From contig BFEA01000004.1 in assembly GCA_003427395.1 (NCBI GenBank), positions 6,424,057 through 6,461,623 of the forward strand: a stretch of DNA of 37,567 nucleotides. The letters are read 5' to 3'. The translations under genes were made by a program, and so were the position numbers. The stretch is from Chara braunii. Lineage: Eukaryota > Streptophyta > Charophyceae > Charales > Characeae. Positions within the stretch are counted from its first letter, which is position 1, and each line of letters opens with the position of its first letter. Positions 1 through 8,907 of the stretch are shown in pieces. Under the pieces are notes generated by a model. That model was not told where the DNA came from. It saw nothing but the letters and a program-made list of their open reading frames with translations, and searched no databases.

Positions 1-15
1 CACGCACACACGCAC

Positions 16-58
<43 letters not shown>
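1..58. repeat. (CA)n microsatellite
   Basis: The window opens inside a nearly pure CA/CG dinucleotide tract, so its true left end is not visible. It is followed by unique-looking sequence to about 350 in which no gene is recognisable. Confidence 0.95.
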
Positions 59-62
<4 letters not shown>

Positions 63-360
63 GGGTTTTATGGCTGTGACAGACAAGTTTGTCTTACTTA
101 CTGGCATTCTTGTCAGGGGTTTGGACCAACAGCATGCGAGGATTGCAGGGTCCTAACTAACAACCTAATAGTTGGTTGGTGTGAGTAAATTCGACCTCTT
201 TTCTCTCTCTGGGGTGGTTATCGCTACCTCATGGCGACGCGGCGAGTCCTTATCCAATCAGTCAACTGCATTTTAGAAAGACTGTCGAATCAGTTCAACC
301 TCCGTACGAGTCAGTGAGAGTTGGACGAAACAGACTGGCACAGAACATGACATCTCTCAC

Positions 361-466
361 GCGCACGCGCCCACACCCACACTTTCACACACCCACACAC
401 ACCCACATACACGTACAAACACACACACTTCCACACGCACAGACAAACACACACACACACACACTC

Positions 467-497
<31 letters not shown>

Positions 498-503
498 AAC
501 TCA
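361..503. repeat. Degenerate CA-rich microsatellite
   Basis: This is a run of CACA, CACG and CCCACA words. Long open frames here on both strands are artefacts of the dinucleotide repeat (His/Thr on one strand, Cys/Val on the other). Confidence 0.9.
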
Positions 504-540
504 AGCAGGGAATGACGATCTGCAGTATTTACCGCTTTCC

Positions 541-640
541 AAGCCATCGCTCTCTTTCTCTGTTCTCTTGTTCTTTCTCTCTCCCCCTCCCCCTCTCGCT
601 TCCCTCTCTCTTTCTCTCTCCCTCGCTCGTCCATCGCCCG
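541..640. repeat. CT-rich low-complexity tract
   Basis: Pyrimidine-rich CTCTCTTTCTC sequence follows the CA tract. No coding signal is seen. Confidence 0.85.
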
Positions 641-663
641 CGCGCCTCGCGGAATTCGATCAT

Positions 664-812
664 CATTCGACGACTTCCATTGCTCAATATTTTGACCGTT
701 GAATTTCCATCGGTCAATATTTTCCCCGTTGAATTTCCATCGTCAAATATTTGACCGTTTGAATTTCGATCGTCGAGTATATTGACTTTTGAATTTCGAT
801 CGTTGATCGGGT
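664..812. repeat. Short tandem array, about 37-bp unit, roughly four copies
   Basis: The words GAATTTCCATCG and GAATTTCGATCG alternate with TCAATATTTTGACC-like words about every 37 bases, in four drifting copies. The unit is not a multiple of three throughout, so the repetitive minus-strand peptide it yields is unlikely to be a gene. Confidence 0.75.
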
Positions 813-1145
813 TCCAGATGGCCGTCATCGGCATATACCTGTTTAATTTTCAATGAGCCCCCCAACCCACCCACCACCTATAAAAAACAAAAAGAGAAAG
901 GGAAAAAAAAAAAAAACAGCTTTATTTTAATCACCCACCATCCCGCCCCTGCCAACAAAAAACAAAGAACGGAAAATAAAAAGGGGACTTCATTAAATGC
1001 CTGTCGTTGATCTTGAAGAAGAATAGCTTCGATGCCCACGGCAGCTGAACGCTCGTAGAAATTAAGGGAAAAAAAACAAATAAGAAAGAAAAGACAAAAC
1101 AGGGAAAAGAATCAAAACGACTTTTTTTATTTAATGATTTATTTT
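813..1145. other. No gene seen; A-rich intergenic sequence
   Basis: AT-rich sequence with poly-A runs. The word AAATGCCTGTCG at about 995 recurs in similar form near 1175, 1275 and 1335, so this stretch is probably part of a decayed repeat. Confidence 0.5.
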
Positions 1146-1273
1146 GAAGGCTAAGTCTTTAAGCCTAACCAATTCAAATACCTGTCGAATCTGGACAGGA
1201 CGACCTTTCAGGCCTTTTTTTATTGTCATTATTATAGTATTACGGGGAAACCCGTAGCAGCCACATCCGTGCT
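1146..1273. repeat. Dispersed repeat, copy A (second copy at 4412-4536)
   Basis: This stretch aligns by eye with 4412-4536. Shared words include GGCTAA, CCTGTCGAATCTGGACAGG, TTTCAGGCC, TTATTGTCATT and GCAGCCACATCCGTGCT, in the same order and with only small indels. The family is not recognised. Both copies lie on the plus strand and sit near AT-rich or pyrimidine tracts. Confidence 0.75.
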
Positions 1274-1747
1274 TCAAATGCCTGTCGTTTTTGTTTAAAA
1301 AAATAATAATAATAATAATGTTTTTTTTTATATTCCAAATGCCTGACGTTGTTACTCTGCCTTCGCGGCGTCGCGTGCTATCTATTCATTGGCGCTGCCG
1401 AACTGCCGTCTTCCCCCGAGCACAACACACACCCGCATCGCGACTGTATTTGGCCGAAAAGATAGTTTGTATGCATTCATGAAGAGGGTGCGCTGTGTTC
1501 GCGAGAAGTTGGTAGACTGTGATCCGTATATAGAACTGTCTGTCACGACGAAGGAAACGAAGGGCCTTGCCACATTACTCAAGAAGCGAAAAATGGTGAG
1601 TGCATCTTCCCACAGAAGGTGGCAAGATTCATCCGTTCTTATGTATAGTAACAAATGTATCTTGCCACCCTCTTGTGAGAAGATGCATTCGTTTCTTTTT
1701 CATTTCGCGTGTTGAGTGGCGAGGCCCAAAGTGCCAAATCGTTGGGC

Positions 1748-1832
1748 ACCAATCAATCAATCAATCAATTAATCAATCAATTAATCAATCAATCAATTAA
1801 TCAATCAATCAATCAATTAATTAATCAATTGG
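1748..1832. repeat. (CAAT)n tetranucleotide repeat
   Basis: An imperfect CAAT/TAAT tetranucleotide run. The following 1833-2200 holds nothing I can identify. Confidence 0.9.
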
Positions 1833-2202
1833 TTGTCGGCACGTCATAAAAAGGAAAATGCAATGCGTAAGCTAATGGGCCAGCGGTTTTTCAGCTAATG
1901 GTAGCATTGAATGGTATATGCTCAGATGAAACTTCTGTGAACTAACAGATCATGAGTTCCAATCCAATTGTTGGCGGCAGCTCTGCCGCGATGCGAGTGT
2001 TGCTCGACGATTAATAAGTACTTAATCACGTCTAAGCAAAGAGCAGAACCACTTGACGATGGCTTGATATGTATTAAAGCACACATAATTGCCTTTTGTA
2101 CATTAAATTTTGCTTTTTGTACAATAAATGCATTTCGTGGAATTTGGCAGCTGGGCCAATGTTTTGGTCTGGAAGACAGATCACGCACATTGTAATCGAT
2201 GA

Positions 2203-2345
2203 TCTTCTCCTCCTTTTTCTTCTTCTTCTTCTTCTTCTTTTTCTTCTTGTTTTTTTTTTTTTTTGTTTGTTCTTTGGTGGGAAGGAGCACCTGCTGGAAA
2301 ACGGGCCCGATGATCATATAACCTTTTTTTTTTTTTTTTTTTTTG
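2203..2345. repeat. CTT and poly-T tracts around a dispersed repeat word
   Basis: Two pyrimidine tracts (TTCTTC runs at 2211-2265 and a poly-T run at 2324-2344) flank 2272-2320. That middle part resembles 32559-32600: GGTGGG, GCACCTGCTG and GGGCCCG occur in the same order. This suggests two degenerate copies of one dispersed repeat family with a poly-T stretch. Confidence 0.55.
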
Positions 2346-2488
2346 AAAATCATAGAACACCGAAATTCAAAAACCTGGCGGAAAAGCCGAAGAATCACAC
2401 TTTATTGCTGGCGTGGCATATATACAAAAAGCAAAATTGATGTACAGAAACTTACATGATAAATGCAGATCTGATTAAGACAAACTAA

Positions 2489-2995
2489 GCGCGCCACCGA
2501 ATGCAAAATAACGATCAAGAAGGCGCGCCAAATTTCGAGCAACGGTCAGGCAGGCGCGCCAAAATTTGAGTAACGGTCAAGTCAGCGCGCCAAATTTCGA
2601 GTAACGGTCATGTAAGCGCGCCAAGTCGGATAAAAGAGCAAGTACGGGCGCCAAATTCCGATTGACGTTAAAGTAAGCGCGCCAGAAATTTCCGATGAAC
2701 GGTCAAGTAAGCGCGCCAAAAATTTCCGATTAACGTTCAAGTAAGCGCGCCAAAATTTTCCGATTAACGATCAAGTAAGCGCGCCAAAATTTTCCGATTA
2801 ACGTTCAAGTAAGCCCAAATTCAATGAACGATCAAGCGAGCGCGGCAAATGGAATTAGCGATGGAGAAAGCGGCGCCAAATCTAATCTGATTAACGGTCG
2901 CAAGTATGCGCGCCAAATCCCCGATTAACTGCCAAATAAAACGCGCCAAATCCCCGATTAACTACCAAATAAAACGCGCGAAATCTAATCTGATT
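2489..2995. repeat. Minisatellite whose units carry E2F-type sites
   Basis: About 16 tandem units of roughly 27-38 bases share a GCGCGCCAAA core followed by TTTCCGATTAACGGTCAAGTAA-like sequence. Good cores begin near 2523, 2554, 2585, 2711, 2745, 2779, 2908 and 2942. On the minus strand the core reads TTTGGCGC, an exact match to the E2F consensus TTTSSCGC. About a dozen units keep the consensus and the others differ by one or two bases. The variable spacing argues against CRISPR. Regulatory use is inference. Confidence 0.85.
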
Positions 2996-3910
2996 AACAA
3001 TTAATCCAGTTACATGCTGATGATTGAATTCTGTACTTTATAGGGAATTTCGCCAATCTTGTTTTCCGTGCCAAAAGTACTACTACTAAAAAAAAAAAAA
3101 GAAAGAAAGAAAGAAAGTACTTACTATATCTAATAATCACCCATACCACGCGGGCGGCTGAATGGTACACAACACTCTCGATCTCGATAAAGCGTGCCAA
3201 ATGAAACTGCGAGAAACGGATCATGATGACTTCGAATCCGAACGGAATCAGATGGATCCAATAAGGTTCCTCCCCCCCCCCGGCCACCCCACAAACAAAA
3301 AAAAAAAGAAAAAGCAAAACACTGACAATAACATGAACAATAATACTAGTAGTAACAATAACAATAACAATAATAACAATCAATAAAAACAAAAATAACA
3401 ATAACAATAATAGCAAGATTTCAGGCTAACCGTTGAAAAAGAAAGAAGGAAAAAAAAATTATAGTGTAATAATATAATATGTGCTAATAACAAAAAAATG
3501 CCTCCGTGAAACCGTTGTGCGTTCTTTGCTCGGGATCTACCTGGACTTCCCGCCTCTCCGCTTCTCCGTCGTTTTTCTTTTTGATTTCTTCTTTTTTTCC
3601 CCTTATTTTTTTGCGACTGGTTGTCGTTGAACCTTCACGGCCACGTTCTTTTTTTCTGTTTTTTGTTGTTGTCACGTTCAAAAGAACAGTGCAACTTCGT
3701 TGGTGCGACAGTGAATGCATTGGGCGGCCGTTACATACGGACAGAATACTGCAGGCGGCTGAGCTTCTGCAGACGGTTAATAAATTAGCAGGCGATCGTG
3801 TAGTGACCGGCAAATCCTGACCGTCAAGTCAGGGTAGTCCGGTCTGGAGGACTAAGAATTCTTGGTAGCATACGGCCTCTTTCGTCTGAAGCATGTGTCG
3901 TGCCCCCTGT
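2996..3910. other. No gene seen; AT-rich with an (AAC)n/(AAT)n tract
   Basis: The stretch contains GAAA repeats (3100-3117), an AACAAT trinucleotide tract (3341-3411) and T-rich runs (3567-3670). No domain or splice-supported reading frame was recognised. Confidence 0.5.
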
Positions 3911-3921
3911 CCAGTTATCGT

Positions 3922-3923
<2 letters not shown>

Positions 3924-4011
<88 letters not shown>

Positions 4012-4012
4012 N

Positions 4013-4076
<64 letters not shown>

Positions 4077-4084
4077 AGAAACAT

Positions 4085-4120
<36 letters not shown>
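3924..4120. repeat. Compound (TG)n-(GA)n-(CT)n microsatellite
   Basis: A TG run (about 3926-3959) passes into a GA run (to about 4076, with one N at 4012), then a short spacer and a CT run (4085-4120). The GA and CT blocks are reverse complements and could fold back on each other. The N suggests assembly uncertainty about repeat length. Confidence 0.95.
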
Positions 4121-4123
<3 letters not shown>

Positions 4124-4223
4124 CTCTCGTTTCTCTGGTTGGATATGGCTTTTCCCGCATAGCATGGGACGGCGACGATGAAACCATTGCATCGCCTGGG
4201 CCTTTTATTCCGCTGTATGTCTG

Positions 4224-4227
4224 CGCG

Positions 4228-4283
<56 letters not shown>
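4224..4283. repeat. (GC)n-(GA)n microsatellite
   Basis: A GCGCGC run (potential Z-DNA) is directly followed by a GA run. CTT and poly-T tracts follow at 4370-4401. Confidence 0.9.
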
Positions 4284-4284
<1 letters not shown>

Positions 4285-4411
4285 AGATTAGAACTTTTGT
4301 TGTTTGGCAAACTGTTTGTATGCTGTTTTGGAAAACGTGGAAGAGAAATTGGAATACGGTGCATTTCCTTCTTCTTCTTCTTCTTCTTCTTTTTTTTTTT
4401 TCGTTCTTCAA

Positions 4412-4536
4412 GAAAGGCTAATTCTTTGAAACCCAACCAATTCAATTACCTGTCGAATCTGGACAGGACGGCGTTTCAGGCCCTTTTTATTGTCATTTAG
4501 TGTTACGGGGAACCCCGGAGCAGCCACATCCGTGCT
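4412..4536. repeat. Dispersed repeat, copy B (first copy at 1146-1273)
   Basis: This is the second copy of the repeat described at 1146-1273, in the same orientation and with slightly different spacing. The sequence after 4536 no longer matches the first copy, so 4536 is close to the repeat border. Confidence 0.75.
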
Positions 4537-4660
4537 CAAGCCTCCAACGAGGGAACATGCGGGAGCCGCACCCACCAGCTGCTGTGTACAGTAGGTGGGC
4601 GATACCGGCCAGGGGTCAGCCGGTAGCATCAGGACATGTGAGGTTTTAAACTCGCTATGG

Positions 4661-5042
4661 GCCTCGCCACACCACTCTTGAAAACGTGTTCGAAAACGTG
4701 TTTTCAAGAGTCTGAGTGCCTGCAATACCTCTCTTTTCAAGCTTCCTTGTTAGGCACTAGTTTTCAAGAGGTGTAAGGCCTTTATCTTGACACCACGGAT
4801 GGAACCGTCAGGCCATTCTCAAGAGTGAACTCATGAAGAAGGACGAAGAGTAGACCAGGTTCATTCCGCAGCAGAGTGACAAAGTACTCTTGAGGAACCG
4901 AAAACAGATGCGCCGGTTTTCAAGAGTTTACTTTTCGAGAGTGCAATGTGGCTAAGGGCCCTAAACTCTCAAAAAGTGAACTCTTGAAAAATTCTGACAA
5001 CTCTTGAAACATTTTTGCGCTTCAAGAGTGGTGTGGAGAGGC
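4661..5042. mobile_element. Non-autonomous TIR element (MITE-like)
   Basis: The ends are inverted repeats of 22 bases with one mismatch (4661-4682 and 5021-5042). Their core is CCACACCACTCTTGAA on the left and its reverse complement on the right. The interior holds about a dozen copies of TTTTCAAGAG or CTCTTGAAAA in both orientations (for example near 4700, 4761, 4915, 4980 and 5001). Small size, no ORF and repeats shared between ends and interior fit a non-autonomous DNA transposon; hAT-like elements often show such subterminal repeats. No clear target duplication was found, so the superfamily is open. Confidence 0.65.
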
Positions 5043-5113
5043 AACATTTGGCCACAAGGGGGTTACCCGTCTTCCCCGGAAAAGAACGCAGGGTAATTAT
5101 CACTGTATCTGGA

Positions 5114-5452
5114 CTTAGGCTTGGATCCCACAAGGCACTTCGAGGGCTATTGAGGGCTATCACAAGAAGTCTGGCAGTCTGCGTGCCAGGGACATGCAGA
5201 TTGGCACATGCAAATTTCTATTGGTACGATCTGAAAACAAAAAAAAAAGAAGGAACAGCTTTCTGCCTTCCGGCTTTTTGGGCCAAGGGTATGGGGGCGG
5301 GTGGTTTTGGGACACCCTTGCTGCTTCAGGGCCAGGGTCGTGGCTGTGGAGACAGGTCGCCATCAAAGAGTAGAAACGGGAATTTTTTTTTCGAGGGCCC
5401 CGATGGTCTGAAGCTCAAAAGTACGGTACCGACTGTGGGATCCAAGCCTTAG
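5114..5452. repeat. Inverted-repeat pair, possible second small TIR element
   Basis: The 19-base sequences at 5114-5132 and 5434-5452 are reverse complements with one mismatch (core AGGCTTGGATCCCACA). They lie about 300 bases apart, only 70 bases from the preceding TIR element. No target duplication or gene is visible inside. Confidence 0.45.
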
Positions 5453-7084
5453 AGGTGGACCCCACCACCAAAATCTGAGGCGGAGGCCGTGAAGGTATTT
5501 TTCAGGAAAAAGCCGGAACCCACAGGACACGCACTGGCAAAGTGGCAGGTTTTTCCCGAAAACTGGACCATTTTGGCCGTTTTGTCCACGGGTGATGCAC
5601 CAGCGGACTTGCAGAGTGGTCAACCTGCTGTCCTGGGTGACGGTGTGCTGCAGGTGTGCAGCTTGGTGCGATGGGGACCACAGGTACCCGTTTGTGGGGA
5701 TGGTGCGGTGGGAGCAGAGACAGCAGCAGGTGGGTGGTGCACAATGGACTCCCCAACAGTCCCTCGCACCAAAACAGAACGTCGCCCCACGGAGGGAAGG
5801 ACAAAACCGTGGGACGCAGTGAGGACATTTTGGAGGGACGGTCCAAAGCACTCGTTCTGGGTAGTGGAAGTCGCCATAGCTGCATGGACAGGAACATCAT
5901 CGGAGGATCGTGCGGTCATGGAAACCCTGACGGCGACACCTGCTCTGGTGTGCTTGCGTTTGACCTCCCTCACTGGGAAAAGCACATTCTGCACGAGGGG
6001 AGAGGGTGGTGTCATCGACAGGATGACGGCGCCCTACCTCTGCCGATGGATGAGCAGGGGATAGCACGGAATATCCCTTACATATCGCTCCACGGGATGT
6101 ACAAACTGGCACCCTGCAGGCAGTGCGAGGATGGCCGGCCATGGATGCACGTATGGCCACACTGCAAGTGGAGGAACATGGACTTGGTGACTGCGCCCAG
6201 CACTGCACTATGAGGAAACAGCAGGGGGCATGACAATTTGCCCGACAAACGTTGTGGGATGACCAGTCCCCGCAGTGTGTGATGAAGTTGCCGCTGATGT
6301 GTCTCAGCGTTGGCAATGCAAAAGCTGGGCCAGGGTCGTCGCCGGCCCTCCCTGCAGGCGATGGCAAGGGACAGTGGACGAAGATCGTCCTGGGAGAGCC
6401 TGTAAATGGCACGAGTAGCAGAAGAGCAAAGGACACATGTGCGTGAAGCGGAGGATGAAAGCTATGTCGTGCGAAGGACACACCTGCACACCGAGGGATG
6501 TGGACACCAGTCTCACGTGCACTGAATGCGAAGATACGTGCATGCATGACGTGAAGGGGCCGGGCTTCTGTGCGAGTGCTGGGAGCCTGTGGCCATTGAT
6601 GTCACTTCAACCGATGGGCCGGCCGTTGCCAGTTTTGAATTCGGAAATGGGCAGGCCTGGTGCACTCGCCACCTTGCCGGTTGAAGCGACCCGTCCCATG
6701 TGTCCGTCTGGCCCCACCGTGCGACAATTGGTTTCTCTGTTGTCCCGCCGGAGACGGTACCTGTGTGGTTTTTTGATTTCGGAAAACACAAGGGGATGCC
6801 CCCCCCCAACCCTCAACGCGTTGCACAAATTTCCGGCGGAAACACGGAATCTGACAGCTTTCCGCCTGGAAATCCATGTGGAAATGCTGCACCCGGTTTT
6901 CCACGCCACACTTTTCTGTCTGGTGGGGTCCCTGAAAAACTCGAATCCTAGAAAGAATGTCACTTCCACGCCCTTTTCCAATGCCAGTTGGGGTTGGGGA
7001 AACTTGCCCGCGGTGTGTTTTTTTGTAGAGTTTTTCCCCTGAGGGGTCCACCTCTTAAAGTTGCCCCAAAGACAGCTATAATAA
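5453..7084. other. Unassigned GC-rich stretch
   Basis: Several overlapping open frames of 130-220 codons occur on both strands (for example plus 5656-6213, minus 5897-6547, plus 6437-7042). None carries a motif I recognise, and they overlap in nearly all frames, as expected for GC-rich noncoding DNA poor in stop codons. It may be a decayed transposon interior or part of an unannotated gene. I cannot support any one frame. Confidence 0.35.
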
Positions 7085-7870
7085 CCGCACGTCATATTCG
7101 GGGGGGGAACGTGAGTGGCTGTATTGCAGTGCTTGGTGGGTTTTTTTGAGACAACTGCGCCTGTGACCGCTGCACAGTTCAGAATTCGCAGAAATATCAG
7201 TCGACTGCAAGCTTGGGTGAAGACCAGTTAGAAACTGCAAGCAAAACAGTAAATCATGCGTTTGACGGCCTACTGGTTCAATAATTGGCAAAAATGGGAG
7301 GTGGCGGTAGTGGTATCGCTCTTTTTCCCGTGGCCTGGCCTGGGAGCAGTTACCGCTAGCAGGCCGTCCCGTTTTTGGCTCGTTTCCCCACAGGTGTGGC
7401 CTAGGCATCTCGGCCGTGGCCTTGCCTAGACATCTCGGCCGTGGCCCAGCCACGGGCATGGCCTAGACATCTCGGCTGTGGCCCAGCCATGGGCGTGGCC
7501 AAGACATCTTGGCCATGGCCCAGCCATGGGTGTGGCCTAGACAGCTCGGCTGTGGCATAAGCATGCGCGAAAAAAACAAACAAAAGAAAACAAAGTCACA
7601 GGCACGGAAAAAAAAAGAGTTGCAGGTATGGGAAAAAAAAACAAAAACGAACACGAGTGGCCACCTGATTTTGCCACTTCCGAACTTCCTAGAAGTGCAC
7701 AAAGCTGTTCTGTTTTTCCAGTTTCTAACTGCCCTCGGCCCAGAACTGCAGGGCCCTGTTATTCCTGCGACTTCAGAACTGTGCAGCGGTCGCCCCTGGA
7801 ATTTTTTTATTTTTATTTATTTTTGGCTCAGTAACCCGTCCGAATTCGATGTTCTGTCCCTGACAAGATA
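7085..7870. repeat. Large inverted repeat with coding-like arms
   Basis: The left arm (about 7090-7260) and right arm (about 7700-7865) are reverse complements at roughly 70 percent by eye. Shared words include GACCGCTGCACAGTT and CAGTTAGAAACTG. Read outward-in, each arm encodes a related peptide. The left (minus) contains FLTGLHPSLQ and SELCSG, the right (plus) FLTALGPELQ and SELCSG. Protein-level similarity suggests duplicated remnants of a former coding sequence, which I do not recognise. The centre holds a minisatellite. Confidence 0.55.
7396..7556. repeat. Minisatellite block 1, TAGACATCTCGGCC unit
   Basis: About five units of roughly 27-38 bases share GGCCTAGACATCTCGGC and GTGGCCCAGCC. 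Units differ by substitutions and small indels. The same unit recurs at 8072-8275. Confidence 0.85.
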
Positions 7871-8071
7871 GCCCATTTTTTTTTGGGGGGGACAACGGCT
7901 CGTTGGTCACGTTTCCAATAGGCAAAGAAAACACTTATCAGCAGGTTCATTCCCGCCGCCGTCCAGAAAGGCAAAAATAACATTGGGCGGCGTTTCAGAC
8001 ATCAGGCCTGATTGAAATATGCACTTTTGTCATTTTCCGGACCTTTTTTTTCTTTTCTTTTTTTCCTTTCA

Positions 8072-8275
8072 TGCATGGCCTAGACATCTCGGCCGTGGCC
8101 CACCCCGCCCATAGTCAGGCCATGGCCCTGCCCATGCGTTGCCTAGACATCTCGGCCATGGCCTAGACATCTCGGCCATGGCCTAGACATCCTGGTCGTG
8201 GCCCAGCCCATGCGTTGCCTAGACATCTCGGCCATGGCCCTGCCCGACTGTAGCTAGACATCTCGGCCGAGGCCT
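8072..8275. repeat. Minisatellite block 2, same unit as 7396-7556
   Basis: Six to seven units of the GCCTAGACATCTCGGCC repeat, more scrambled than in block 1 and with inserted CCCTGCCC words. The two blocks are about 520 bases apart, in the same orientation. Confidence 0.85.
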
Positions 8276-8333
8276 CGAGGAAAAAAAAAGAAAAGCCGGC
8301 CAAGGATCGTGCGGCCAAAAATGGCTGTACCAA

Positions 8334-8396
8334 AATCAGCATGGCCCCTGCACAAGGATGACGCATAAATCGAGAAAGGGTCCTAATTTTTACTTT
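8334..8396 (+). ncRNA. U6 snRNA-like 3' fragment (pseudogene)
   Basis: This matches the 3' two-thirds of plant U6: AGCATGGCCCCTGC, then CAAGGATGAC, GCATAAATCGAGAAA, a GGTCC word and a short T run. The 5' stem, the invariant ACAGAGA box and any upstream promoter elements are missing, and GCGCAAGG reads GCACAAGG. It is therefore a truncated copy, most likely a retrotransposed relic. Sequence 8397-8907 holds nothing recognisable. Confidence 0.8.
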
Positions 8397-8907
8397 CCGT
8401 TTCCCTTTGATTCGATGGAATCGGACCCCAGTCTGTGAGTGCCCGAGAAGGCACTAAAAATGAGAAACCACCGTTGGCAGGAAACCAACGGATAGGGTAG
8501 AAGAGGAAAGAAGGGAGATTGAAAAGGGTGCCAGGTGGCACTTATTTGAGAAACATACTGCCGGGGTATCAGACACTTGGGAGAGGAGAAAGGGTTTAGG
8601 GGTTTCAGGTTTTTCCCCAAGAAGTGATAGTAGTTCACGGAAAATACAGCACTGGTTGGTCACAAAGATCTGGCGCCACAAAGAGAGGAGGTGAAGAGGT
8701 GATGTACGATTCCTGAATAGCTCGAGACACTCCAGCATTTTCAGATGCTAGAGAATCCCTTAGGAAATACAACCATATTCTCCCCGACACCATAGACATC
8801 AATGACCTTCATCTCATCATGTACTCAGGCATTCATGCATTCATGTATTCAATGGGACACTGGACTTGTTTTCCAGCAGGTGATGCTCCCCTAAGACGCC
8901 CAAAACC

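Noticed and set aside
2489-2995. CRISPR-like array of short repeats
   Set aside because: Units drift continuously, spacers resemble each other and the context is eukaryotic retrotransposons; this is a minisatellite.
3862-4500. Long open frames through the dinucleotide repeats
   Set aside because: They translate only TG, GA and CT repeats and cross an N; no coding content.
5656-7051. Overlapping frames of 130-220 codons on both strands
   Set aside because: GC-rich DNA has few stops; no motif, no preferred strand and no homology I can recognise. Left as unassigned.
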